From: Eurosta solidaginis
Lineage: Eukaryota; Arthropoda; Insecta; Diptera; Tephritidae
Length of the DNA: 64,000 nt
Assembly: GCF_040869045.1 (NCBI RefSeq)
Contig: NC_090319.1
Span: 394,149,601-394,213,600, forward strand
Direction: 5' to 3'
Shown: piece by piece, positions 32,926 to 44,331 of the stretch
How positions within the stretch are numbered: position 1 is the first letter of the stretch
Layout: each line of letters starts with the position of its first letter
The notes under the pieces: model-generated
Databases searched by the model: none
The model's input: the letters and a program-made list of their open reading frames with translations, nothing else
What the model was told of the DNA's origin: nothing
Position numbers and translations under genes: made by a program

Positions 32926-35224
32926 CTTGAATGCGCTTAAATTAACTCGTTTATTATCACTGGCATGAGAAAAAAATCGGTGGCACATAAACCCACGCAC
33001 CAGCACGACATCAGATTGTTGACGTTTTTTGTCCTTCTATTACCTGCGTCACTTAATTTTTCGCAATTCAAGTATTTCGTTGTCACTTTTGTTTTACCAA
33101 GTATCCGTTTTTGTTTATCTACTTTATTCGCATTTTTCATTTTCTTTTAAGCACATCAATATTCGTTAGCTAAAAAAGTTTTCGAATGGACGGCACACGT
33201 AGTACACACGGTACCTCCATTCATTTGATGCGACATCATGAGCCAATTTGCTATGGATTTGTCCCAGCCTTTTGTTTGACTCGATGCCGGTATTTGCAAA
33301 CATTATTGTTATCCTTTTAGCAAAGCACGCAGATTTTTCAATTGTCACATCGGTTGTTGCGCCGAATTAACTCATCACGGTTGGCATGGTTGAGCTATTG
33401 GTTTGCAGCATCCGCGATTCATGCTTCGTTTGATGAGAAATGTCCGCAATCAGCTACCGCCACACACACATACAAACACACACATATTGCAATGCAGTGT
33501 TCCATGCATTACACGGGAATAATACCTGCTCAGCACTTTCACTCTCAAGCGATGCTCAACGTTCAGCACGAAACATACTTTAGACCGTATCGAAAGTACA
33601 CGGGTTTGCGGTACATCCTCCAATACTTATAACAACTAGTTGGCGTGATACAGAAAGCGAATGCTGAAATTAAGTTAAAAGATCGTGCTCATGTTCAATA
33701 ATTGAGAAAATTAGATAACTAGAAACACATGTTTTGTTCGTTCCGAAGCTACCGTGCAAAAAATACTCATATTGAGGGTATCTAATGAATTTTCCCCAGC
33801 AAACAGAGATTTGAGAATTATTTTTAGGTGGGTAGATGTAGTGTAATCCTGACTGTAGAAATTTGTAAAAAAAAACTATATTATTAAGGGAGTTGAGAAA
33901 GCAATCTACCACAACAAATTTGCTACAAAGTAATCTTAGATACATTTTTTGAACAAACTTATACTTTATTTTGCATTTAAAGGTTAAAATAGTCACAAGA
34001 TGTCCTTCGGTCAGCATCCTTAAGAGCTAAAGCTTTGGTTCCTAAGGAATATTGATCCCTGATGCATCAGAAAGAGAAAGTTGATGCAGCATGTTGCCAA
34101 AGTTTTACTCTGCATTTTCACTTCTGGGATAAAAAAAAAAAACTACGGACAAGCAAATCGTAGAAATTGAAGTATTGCTATGAAATGTCAAGCTCTGTTA
34201 TATGGGCAATATATTCTAGGGCATCAAAGATGTATATCTTCCAGATTTGTTTGAACTTGACAAAAAGCCTCTTGTGACCACTTGATATTTAAGTGAAAAT
34301 AACAAATAACGTTGTCGTGCTGGACTCTAAGAGTAAGCGAAAAATGATCATTAGTCATTAGTCTGTTTTATTGCAAATACCATGTTTACTCTCTTGCAAC
34401 AAAAAGTTTTAATTTTATTTTACTGTGTAATTAGAAGAATTATTCACACTAGCGTCCCATTAGAGAAATACATCAGAGCTCGCTTGGAAAACTATAATTT
34501 TTCTCGAGTTGATAGTTAGGACACATTTATTTTGAGAACGATATGTTTCTCCAGCGCTTCTCGAATCGTCTTCCAACGTTAGCATTTGTTTGGTTTATAC
34601 GGTCTAATGCACATGCGCCTATTCATATAGTATATATATGTATATATGTATGCTTGTAACTCAAAAGGTACTGTCACCGAACATTGGTTTTGTTCATCAC
34701 GAATTTATTACTCGCATCATTTGCTCATTTTGATTTTAATGATGTCATAATGCAAAGCAGACAAAAATAACGCCGTGTTTTGACAATACAAAATTGAATT
34801 TTGATTAGTTTTGTAAAGGACACACGCGCTAGATGATGGAAAACGCTTTTCAGTAAATTAATATTTTGCCGTTGGAGTGATGCATTTCGCTGATGATGGC
34901 TATGGTTAGGGTTGGAAAGCTATGAGTTATAGGTCACAATTTTAACGCAACGATTTTATGATTGATTTCTATTATTTGTCAAAGAAGTGGTACATCGGCG
35001 CATATCCTGATTTATAAACTAATTTGTGTGACTGTCTCAGAAAATATATCACATGAAGGCTATGCAACTGCCACACTTTCGTAAGTTAACACAAAATATG
35101 TTTGTAAGTAGGTATGTCTATACATTTTGTAGATACTATCTATTATGAAAAGATAGGATAGATAGATAGGACCAACTTCTAAATAGCCTGGACGCATTAC
35201 TTGTTCTAGTAAAAAAGAGGCTTT
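32926..35224. other. no feature recognised
   Basis: A 96-codon frame (33342-33632) contains a CACACA-derived Thr/His stretch and is probably not coding. ATATATGTATATATGTATG words lie near 34630. Nothing else was identified. Confidence 0.5.
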
Positions 35225-35645
35225 CATCTAAATAGTCCTCTATAAGCTCGCAGATCACTGCAGCGCCCTTCAGACAGAACTGATAGCCGATACCAAAGCA
35301 GCAAAGCTAAAGCTACAGGATGGAAGCCAGATAAACTTAGTTCGTGTTTGCTTTTTATTGACAGCCAGGAGGTTATGGAGTCAATAATTTCACAAAACAA
35401 ATTTCACAAATCAGTACCAGTGTGTGTCGAATTAGATTAGATCTGGATTAGAGGGAATTCGCTCAAGGAGGAATTAATATCTATACTGTGTTGCCAGTTA
35501 TAAGGGTATAGAGGGTAATAAAAGAGCGCATGAGTTGGTTGAGAAGGACGTTTGAGAAAAATAAAAAAAGATATGAGTCACATGTGATCAACCCAGCCAG
35601 AAATGTGTGGAATAAAGTGCAGAGATTATAATTGTCTAATTTCAT
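35225..35645 (+). pseudogene. RNase H fossil from a LOA-like LINE
   Basis: Three RNase H blocks appear in order but in different frames: DHCSALQTELIADTKAAKLK (about 35250-35310, with the conserved Gln-x-Glu), FFIDSQEVMESIIS (about 35355-35395, with the catalytic Asp), and YKGIEGNKRAHELVEKDV (about 35495-35550, matching the usual GHxGIxGNExADELA). A further block ARNVWNKVQ (about 35600) fits the spacer before the C-terminal knuckle in LOA proteins. No RT remains upstream. The fossil stops where a family B repeat begins (35653), so that insertion may have cut it. Confidence 0.65.
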
Positions 35646-35652
35646 GTATTCT

Positions 35653-35870
35653 GGCGTTGTTGTTTTATAGCGATAAGGACACTCCCCGAAGGCCTTGGGG
35701 AGTGTTATCGATGTTGATGGTCCTTTGCCGGATGCAGATCCGGTACGTTCCGGTACCAAGCGCGACCATCTCGGGAATGATTTGTTATGACTACATGCGA
35801 GCTTCTAGACCATCCTGCCACGGATAGGTGAGGTTGACAATTGGGCTTTGAGAAGCTATATATTTCGCTG
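35653..35870 (+). mobile_element. family B repeat, internally deleted copy
   Basis: GTTGTTGTTTTATAGCGATA, ACTCCCCGAAGGCCTTGGGG, GATGGTCCTTTGCCGGAT, CGACCATCTCGGGAA, then directly GGTGAGGTTGACAATTGGGC and CGCTGGCAA. Compared with 29443-29850 about 100 bases between these blocks and the whole 3' end are lacking. Confidence 0.8.
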
Positions 35871-35879
35871 GCAAGCCAT

Positions 35880-36055
35880 TGGTCCTGTCCAAAACCCCGT
35901 ATCACTCCAATATGTAGAAAAGAAATGGCCAAAACGTCGATTTCTTTAAATACTATGTTTTTAAATAAGAAAATCAAATTATTTAAATTAAGTACGCCGA
36001 CGTACCGCTGCCGATAAAGTGATCGGCGTAAGCCTCTACTAGGCAAAGTCGGCAA
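35880..36055. repeat. repeat family C, copy 1 (GC-rich hairpin end)
   Basis: AAATGGCCAAAACGTCGATTT, AAATACTATGTTTTTAAATAAG, then ACGCCGACGTACCG and GCCGATAAAGTGATCGGC followed by GTAAGCCTCTACTAG. The last block is a 6-bp stem (GCCGAT/ATCGGC) with loop AAAGTG. Same order as at 38640-38835. Confidence 0.65.
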
Positions 36056-37109
36056 AATACCAAATATACACGATTTTTGAAGACACTATCGTCCTGCATC
36101 TCTTTCTATCACTTGGTTAAGGTAAGCGACCGTAAGCGCCGCCATATTGAACATCCTGTCAAAACGCTTCCAAAATGCTAAAAAAAGTATTCTTTAACAT
36201 CCTGACAGTTAGTTTGATGGATAAGATACGTATAAGACCTGTTTTATACACAATGATGTGAATGTGGAAAACTGACATCAAAAATACTCTAACCAATTTC
36301 GCGTTTAAGGGGACTATTTTTATTTATACTGATATAAAAATGTTTGGGTAGTTTGAAAAAGCTAAAATGTTTTCTTGTTGGAATACCCTTTAAGTACTAG
36401 GTATATCCAAAATTCTCAACGGAGAATCGTTAATATCATTGCGTTAATATTCACCCTTCTAAGAAAGTTTAGCATTTGCATCCAAACTCTCTTAATCGAA
36501 ATTTTATTTCGTTTTTCGTTTTTAATAAATAATATTTTCATATAAATAATTGTTTCCTTTTAGCATAAATTCAAGCAAAATATGTTAACTAATCACCGTA
36601 GGAAAGGATTTTATGGGTTTTCATTTCCTTTAGCGATTGAGGCGTAACGCCAGCAAACACCCGCACATATGAACTTATGAAAAATGTTGAATTGTCTGCA
36701 AAAGTCAGCCACTGAATAGGAAAAACGAAAGCGGAAATTCGGTACGTTAAGCTTGTGGGAAACAACAAAATGGGTCAGGGATACATCTGTTTATATATAT
36801 ATATTTATAAGTCTTAACTTAAATGTACAATCACATGAACGCAAGACCATGTGACTAAATATGTCATCGAAGCCGCGGTAAAAGCTGTTAAGTCCTTTTT
36901 TCACTCAAAACGACTTTTTTTAAAGTAAAGGAAAAGTATGCGTTCAATGTGCAAAATCGCTTACAAATTAGTAAAAACGAAACTGTTAAGTGCAAAAAAA
37001 ATTATAAAAAGCTACTTGATGAAGAAATTTTGAAGGCTGAGTTGTTCTATTTCAAAATTAGGTTGAATGGAGTTAGCAGCTTTTATCGCCGTACGGCTAT
37101 ATTTGGTAT
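36056..37109. other. no feature recognised
   Basis: AT-rich; a TATATATATATATTTATA run lies near 36790. Confidence 0.5.
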
Positions 37110-37235
37110 GTCCGTATGTATTAGAGATATACGCCGCCGATAAACGCCGCCGCCGCCGCCGATTAGGGTCGTTTTTCGCATGCCGCCGCCGAATGTCAAA
37201 AATATCGGAGGGCGGCGGCGGCGGCGGCGTCCGGC
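37110..37235. repeat. family C-related GCC/CGG trinucleotide block
   Basis: TATTAGAGATATACGCCG resembles the reverse complement of the family C end. It is followed by CGATAAACGCC and (GCC)n at 37141-37160, then (GGC)n at 37214-37230. The two triplet tracts are complementary and about 50 bases apart, so they can form a strong hairpin. It is probably a family C copy in the opposite orientation with triplet expansion. Frames across it encode Arg/Gly runs and are not genes. Confidence 0.55.
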
Positions 37236-37496
37236 GCGTTACTATATTTTCTACTCGTTTAAGACTGTTTAGCCCATTTATTGTTCATGTCGAAAATTGG
37301 TCGGATATGGTCGAAAGTGGTATCAACGGATGCGCATCACTGCCAGTTATAAGAAACTAATTGCGAAATTTAACTCTTTCTAACTGTTCGATTTTATTTA
37401 AAAAAAACAGGCGTTTTCGATGTCAGTTTAACACGGACTTTGCATCACAGAATTCACCAAGTTATTAAAACAAAACACTAAAAGAAACGTTATATG

Positions 37497-37639
37497 TGAC
37501 CCGGTCTATGAAAAGGTGGCTTATGACTCAAAAAAAAGAAGAGCACAAACATCCTGAAGAAATGCATTGTTTATCTTTAACAGCTGTTTCTCGCAATTTC
37601 TTTTTTGAGTCATAAGCCACCTTTTCATAGACCGAGTCA
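37497..37639. mobile_element. fold-back MITE, 143 bp
   Basis: The left arm (37497-37540) TGACCCGGTCTATGAAAAGG, then TGGCTTATGACTC plus an A-run, pairs with the right arm (37597-37639) almost perfectly: GAGTCATAAGCCACC, then TTTTCATAGACCGAGTCA. Arms are about 42 bases with one mismatch and an indel in the A-run. The loop is about 55 bases. No coding capacity. The target duplication is unclear; both sides are TATAT-rich. Confidence 0.85.
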
Positions 37640-38232
37640 TATATAATAAATTTATATGCTAACTTTGCATATTTTTTCCAAAAAATAATGAACAATGAAT
37701 TCAAATAAAATTACCCAAGGCGTTTCAAATTGTTTTCAAATTGTCCTCAAGTTGTTAAAAGCAAAACAGCAAAAAAAAGTGCCGATTTTTTTTTAAATTT
37801 TATATTGCGATTGGCTGAAAGAATAAGCCAAATCAGTGATGGAAAATCCTTTAGTAGATTCTAGGGGCATAAACACTCCTTTGAAATGATTCTTACCTCA
37901 TACTTAAGTTCAGGATATATGTACGTATGAGAAGGTTTTGGAAAATCATTTGGGCTTACATTCAAAATGTTAATTTTAATTTTCACATTTCATCCTTCAA
38001 CACCTAAGTCTCCCGGTTTGACATAAAGTTGGCGGCCCTATCAAAAACTGGTCCCTTGGAGTGAATCACATTGATTATAGCCTATCAACCAAGTTTAAAT
38101 AACGGTACGGCTCCTTTTACAAATGTGAATACGTAGGCCAATATATGTATTTACCTTCGCAAAAACACTCAAAGTGGTGAAGCAAAAGCTTTCCCAAGAC
38201 ACTCGAAAAAATCACCGTATGTGCTACTACCC
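37640..38232. other. no feature recognised
   Basis: AT-rich between the MITE and a short SINE head. Confidence 0.5.
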
Positions 38233-38260
38233 GGCCACCGTGGTGTGATGGTAGCGTGCT
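38233..38260 (+). mobile_element. SINE family A 5' head only
   Basis: GGCCACCGTGGTGTGATGGT followed by AGCGTGCT is identical to the first bases of the full SINE at 59338, including the A-box-like part. After that the text differs (GTCGAACGTAGTGG). Confidence 0.6.
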
Positions 38261-38599
38261 GTCGAACGTAGTGGACAGTCGAACTAGTTTGAAAACTGAA
38301 GCTACGCGGTCATCCATAATGAGCTCTTATATCATTAGGCCGAAAAACAGCAGTAAACATCTTTCAACTTAAAATCGGTCGACTTTCATTCTAAAATATC
38401 GTTTTGATTTAACGAAGACTATTGAAATCAATGATGTGAACACAAACGTCTGCAAACTCTGGTCTACATTTTAAAAATTTTATCCAGGATCCTTGTAAAA
38501 TTTTAATTATGCATGTGCTATACTTGATATCATTCGCAGCAGAACCAATTCCAAAGACCGGGGTTAGGTTCGAAGCCTCTCTAGAGTAAGTGAACGAGG

Positions 38600-38835
38600 G
38601 ACAATCCCTCCGCAAGTAGCTACTTCTGAAAATTGTTGAACAGTCTGCGAGATCTTGAGGCAAAAACCTCGGATCTTTCCGAAATGGCCAACACGTTGAT
38701 TTCCTTAAATACATACAAACAAAACCTTTCCTAAATACTATATTCGAAAAATCAAGCTTTTTAAAGTAAGAACACCGGCGTACGCCGGCGCGACGCCCAC
38801 GCCGATAAAGTGATCGGCGTAAACCTCTAGTATGT
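38600..38835. repeat. repeat family C, copy 2
   Basis: GAAATGGCCAACACGTTGATTT, TAAATACTATATTCG, AACACCGGCGTACGCCGG, then GCCGATAAAGTGATCGGC and GTAAACCTCTAGTA. It shares order and wording with 35880-36055 and carries an extra palindrome CCGGCGTACGCCGG. The minus-strand frames across both copies share residues GLRRSLYR only because the DNA repeats. Confidence 0.65.
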
Positions 38836-40545
38836 ATGTACATTCTTGGGTGTTTAAGGATTCGCAAAAGTCATTTCCTTTTATGATAAACGGAAATGGC
38901 AATGGCAACAGAGTGTGACGCTTTGGTTGATGAACAATTTTGGTTCATGTCGCTTCAGATTGAGCACTTTGACACACTCATCGTCCAATACTCGACCGTT
39001 CTATGCAAAAGTGCGAAAATCACTACAAATTCGGCTAACAATCTTTTTGCGATGGCGGACAACAATACAAATTTTTCTCTGAGGGGAAGCCATATAAAAT
39101 ATTTATTGTTATGTTCTGAACCACTCTCATATTGATAAATAAAATTATTTAACAACAAATAAAGTGAAATCTATGCATACGAATTTATTTAAGAGCATTT
39201 AATCTACTGTTGCGCCCTTTTTCGGGCCATTTTGGCTACTTAATGACTTGTAACACTTCTGCATTGCATTCCAAAAAAAATTAAATCCGGCCAATCTTTG
39301 AGTGCAAATTCACAACACTGCGTCATATCGAATGTTTGAGAGCGTGCAATTGTTAATATTTATGTATGGCAATAAATAAATTAATTCGGCGTCATTATGA
39401 CAACCGACAATAGCAGTTGAAGTCGCAATGTCATAACGCTTATTGACAGGACAAAAGTTGACAGTGACAGTAGCCAACCACCAATTGGCTTCAATAGTAA
39501 AAGTATGGATTTGCTGAGAGTTGAGTTGAGCACTTACCTCATTGACCCACAGCACTCGACAGCGGATGTCATTCACAGTTTCCGTTTCCTTGGCAAACGA
39601 ATGTGCTTCAATGCTTTTATGTTTTTCATTTGTCAGCTTAAAAGAATTTTAACTTGGCACTTTCTTTGTTGTAAATTGTATAATATTCAAATATAAAAAA
39701 AAACTTTATTGTAATTAGATGCCATGCACACATTTCACCTTATAGAGTATCGAATTCCAATCCGCCAAAGTGTGGATAATAACACCGCGGTGGTCCATTC
39801 GTATTGGGTTTGGTCGGCTGCACGTCCTCCACCCAAAATACTGAGCGCTAGCACCTTTGTAGAAAGTCTGTGTATTTTTGAAGCACGAAAAGTAGAAATA
39901 CGTTCTTCTGTTTATAAAAATAAGTAATATAAAAACAGTGAATTGATGAGCTTGGCGAAGAAAAACTTATATTTAATTCTACGACATTTGTTTACTATTT
40001 AAATCGATCAATAAATCTAACAAATTTCTGCGCAAGATGCTTTCGCCGTCTAGGTTTCAAGCCTGTCGAGTTCTTGGTTAAATCATGGATTGCTCTCATT
40101 GTAATCTGCTAACTTGGTAATGGCTCGTACATCGGCAAAAGGGAGAACTACAACTGGCTTAAAACCAAAGGGCATATTTTCAAATTCTATTCCACACTCA
40201 GAAGGAAACAAAAACTTCCTTAAAATGACAAAAAATCCATTTAATGAGTGGGAATTTCTAATTTTTGTTACAACTTTTCATAAATTTGAGGAAACATTTT
40301 TCTTAAATTTTTCCAATCAAGAATGCTTGATTGAATATTTTTCGCAATATTTACATGTACGACTGTAAATTTTAGCACCTCGACTAGTAATTCGCCACAG
40401 ATTTGCCGCTTAATGTGCTTACCTACCATCCGAAGGCTCTAACTTTCTATATTTTTTTGTGTTATTTGATTGAATGATGTTGGAGACCGACCATAATTTG
40501 AATTGTTGCTTATAAGAACTTGTCAAGGGTGAACCGCCTGATTGG
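38836..40545. other. unassigned apart from a weak exon candidate
   Basis: Short frames only. The frame at 40114-40368 (84 codons) is Phe/Lys/Asn-rich and not recognised. Confidence 0.4.
39538..39636 (-). CDS. weak candidate host exon (99 bp, 33 codons)
   Basis: On the minus strand an acceptor-like TTCTTTTAAG is followed by exactly 33 open codons (LTNEKHKSIE at the start, VNDIRCRVLWVNE at the end). They run into a textbook donor GAG|GTAAGT (intron start at 39537). Frame phase is 0 at both sides. I do not recognise the peptide. Chance coincidence is possible in AT-rich DNA, but the donor is the best I saw in the window. Confidence 0.2.
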
Positions 40546-40860
40546 ACCTTAACATGCGGCTTCAGACCTGGTAAATCTACTATCGACCAGACTTTCACTA
40601 CGTACTGAAAAAAGGAGCGAAAAAATGGATTTGATAGTGAAAGAGGACAAAACTGAGCAAAAAACCAACGCATTTGCGTCGTGAAAACCGCGTCACTTAT
40701 CGTACCCGTCCTGCTATATGATGCAGAAGCATGGACGCTGACAACAACAAATGAGGCGGGAATGGGAATTTTCATGAAACCTATACACTTTGGCGGCGGC
40801 GGTTACCGATGAAGATTTAATAATGAGCTGATTGCAGATTTATAGGCATCTGCCTAAGGA
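40546..40860 (+). pseudogene. RTE/endonuclease-RT LINE fossil, internally deleted
   Basis: TCGFRPGKSTIDQTFT (about 40549-40596) is the RT finger motif known as 'QxGFRxGxSTxDxIF'. Without any palm domain it is followed by KTASLIVPVLLYDAEAWTLT (about 40685-40745), which matches the C-terminal 'VLLYGSETWTL' motif of RTE/CR1-type RTs, and then by an R-FNNELIADL segment near 40825. The catalytic YADD region between is deleted. A GGCGGCGGCGG run at about 40792 interrupts the tail. The RTE assignment is by motif memory only. Confidence 0.65.
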
Positions 40861-43800
40861 AGCGGAGGAAAAGGACGGTTCCCAAACCTCGGGAACGACC
40901 GGGGTTAGAGATTTAAAATCCTTCAGAGTTATCAACTAGCGCCAGAAAGCTCACTCGCGATCTGTCAGGCGCCCAAATTTGTTTAAACCAATTAGGTAAA
41001 TAAATGATCGCCAAATTACTATTTTTATTACTGGCAAAGTAATCGGTATGATATCTTGTACTATCGAAATTCGCTTGAAAAATAACGGTTATTTTTGATA
41101 TTTTTCTTTTCGCAAGTAAATATTTTCGTTTTAGAGAAACATGTTAATCTTTTAATATAAGACATAAAAGTCCAAATCCATCATTTGATCGATATACTGT
41201 GAAATTGGTGGTGCTCTCCTTAAGTGGGTATGATTTTTTTTTTTTTTGGTTTAAATTTTGATCACTAACAATTTTTGTTGGGTTTTGGTTCGCCTTCTGC
41301 CGAAAAATAGACTAAAATATTTACCAATAATATGCCAATTAAAATATGCGGCTGGTTTTATTAAAATTGGATCAACTTTGATATTTCATCGTTTTTTATA
41401 CCCAACCAATATGCATCGCTGAGCCAAAAGCCCACTGTGCAGCTATACCAAAATGAATTAGTGAATTGAATCACTTACGCACTTATCCTGGTTTTGTTTT
41501 ACTGCACCGTGACAACCACTAGTGAGTTATGTAAGAAGCTAATTTGAAATTTTAGTAACAAAAAAAAGCGCGTTTTTCAAATTCGTGTTCTGTTAAATTT
41601 TTTGTCTAAATTCCTTTTGTTTGAATGCACGCGTTTCCACTCTCTTATACTTTTGTTGGGAAATATATTTGATTAGTGTTGTTGGTATACTTTACTTGAA
41701 CAAATTGAATTTTGAACATCATTGATAAGCGTCATGGCATAACTTGAGGGGGTGGGGCTGACCGTATGCAAATATATATTTTAGGTTGGTGGTGGCTCAT
41801 TGCCGAATTATCCTGCTGTTCTTTGCATGGTAATGGCACAATGTTTCATGCTTCGATAGTGCGTCAAACATTTATACTTTTTTATGATTTGAACAAAGCT
41901 AGAATTTAAATTTTATTGTTCGAAGAGCGCTTTCCATTAATTTTAAGTGGCACATTGACGGACACATCTTTTTCCATATTGAACGTAGATAAGTAGCTTT
42001 TGGCGACAATCTAATGCATAGTTCAAATACACAGCTTGCTTTCAAAATATTTTTTGGATTTTTTTGGGTATAGTTTCTTATTTGAATGAAAGAATTTGTC
42101 CACTTTTAGTTTGTGCAATCCATAATAAAGAATTGTTTCATCATCGACAAATTCGCAATGTTCTTTTATTTATGGAGTGCAGGGCTCTTCAAAACTGAAA
42201 ATATGCCTGGGTTGATATGGATAGCTTTGCTTAGATGACTGTTGTTGGTGTTCTTGTTGTTGTTGTTGTTGTATTAACGGTTGGCACTTCCTGGTGTACC
42301 AGTTTTAATATACTAGCGAAAAATTCCAAATTCTAAACATGATTCCTTTCTATTTAAATTTTCAAGAACCGGTAACAAAACCAATACATGAAAATAATAA
42401 TAAGAGAGATAAACGTAGGTACATATGCATAAGTGGGGAACTAAACTCCTTCACGACAACATCAAAGACAAACAAAATAGATCACAGAAAAAAATTTTGC
42501 AAAAAGACAGCAAATCCGTTGCCTGCATACAAAGCCATAAAGACAAGACGAATTGTGACCTTAATTTGGCAAACCAAACAAAATCATTGAAGCATAAAAA
42601 AGAACAAGAAAAAAATTAGAATGAAAGGATTTTAAAATCTAATTTCAGGCAATTCATATGTGTACTCGTATGCAGACAAAATAAATAAAATCAGGAAGCG
42701 CAGCAACGCTATGTACCCCACCCCCTTCTTGCTATGACTTGCACATCCCACACACCGTAGCACCCTTTTAGTCCCTTTTCATGTGTGCACTTATAAATTT
42801 ACATATGAGAAGATATGGAGTAGCGTGCCGCGTAATGGGTCCCGTTCGCCCTTCGTGCTTTTTATATTTTTTTGCATATTATTATTTGCAAATTAGCCAC
42901 CAAACGTTTCGCCCACCCACCGGTTGTACGCTTTGTCAATAACGACAAACCGAAAACTCAAAACCAATAAAGCAAAAAGTTGAATGGGCAGGCATAAGGA
43001 ATGTAGTTGTTGTCATTTTGTCAAACTCATTTTAAATTTTCTATTGCCATTGCCAAAGGGTATGTGATTCACCTTTCCTTCATTTATGTTTGTATGTAGG
43101 TGTGTCTTTCTTTTGACTTTCCGCTTCGAATAGAAAACTTATTTGTTTACTCCTAGTTTGCAAATTTGGTTACTTCAATGAAGAACAACAACAACAACAA
43201 AAAGCGTTCAATGCATGTCATGGATGTGGATATGGTTCAATGGGTTTAAATAACCGTTGATTCGATAGCTTAGTGGGCAATCTGATGAATGAAACACATA
43301 CATATAAACACATACGTTCATTTTTATGTATGCTTGGAAGTAGTGTTTGATGCTGAGCAACAAAGAGTAGCTACAGTTTAATTGTAAAAACATCATTTAA
43401 TAATGTCTCATTATAATTTTCTAAAGTAAGAAATCTATTTATGATGAAAGCACCCTTTAATAAACAACTGAGCTTCTACAGGCGGGGTCTGCAGACATCG
43501 TTTTGACCGCAATTTGTATTCCTTCCTGTAATTTTTTATTTAAAAAGCTTCTTCACAGCCCTCTCTCCCTCGCACCCTTTTGCTGACGGTGCCCCACTTT
43601 CACTTACTTCCTTTCTTTCCCAAGTATTTTACTTCTGATTTTGTCACTACTCATGAGGTTATTAGCCTCAATTGGAGCAATTTCACAAATGGGATTAAAA
43701 AGAAGAAAATTTAGATACACATACTTGAAAGATACTGGATCGAACCAGAACGTCACGTAGACATAATTTTAAACTAGAACCTCGGTAAAAGTAATTCGAT

Positions 43801-44045
43801 GGTTTGAAATCTTCAAGGCTAGTTTATTTGTGGCAATGACGTCAGTAGGACTTCAAAATCTATATATTAGTAATCACTAGTGGGACTACAGCTACCTAAC
43901 ATTTGGTAAATGAAGTTGTTGACGGTTTACATAAGAGTTACGTGGTAAAGTAACCAACTCCTTTTTGTTAAATTTATATATTTTCTGTGCTATTTGGGCA
44001 CTCAAAGAAAGCCGAAGTTTTTATATGCATGTTAATATATAAATA
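40861..44045. other. no gene recognised
   Basis: AT-rich with a TTGTTGTTGTTGTTGTATTA run at about 42256, and CAACAACAACAACAA at about 43185. The overlapping Lys-rich frames at 42339-42619 are compositional. Nothing else. Confidence 0.5.
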
Positions 44046-44330
44046 TGGTGTGGTGGTAGCGTGCTCCGCCTACCACACCGAAGATCCTCGGTTCAAGCAA
44101 CATCAAAAATTTAGAAACAAGTTTTTTCAATAAGGAAAACATTTTTCTAAGCGGAGTCGTCTCTCCGCAGTAATTTGGCAAGCAGTCCAAGTGTATATCT
44201 GCCATGAAAAGGTTCTCAGTGAAAACTCACCTGCCCTTCAGACTCCATTCCTTGTTGCGACCACGACGCAAAATGGGACAGAGCTCGGCCTAAATCTCTT
44301 TGGAGGTATATCGCACCTTGTGTTCCTTTA
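44046..44330 (+). mobile_element. tRNA-derived SINE, family A, nearly complete
   Basis: GGTGTGGTGGTAGCGTGCTC carries the A-box-like head (first about 12 bases of the family are missing), followed by CGCCTACCACACCG and the B-box-like CGGTTCAAGC. The body has TTTGGCAAGCAGTCCAAGTG and CTGCCATGAAAAGG as in the copy at 59338. The end reads TTGGAGGTATATCGCACC and TTCCTTTATT. It directly abuts the element at 44332. Confidence 0.85.
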
Positions 44331-44331
44331 T

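Noticed and set aside
37067..37360. Arg/Gly-rich protein
   Set aside because: Composition comes from GCC/GGC triplet tracts within a dispersed repeat.
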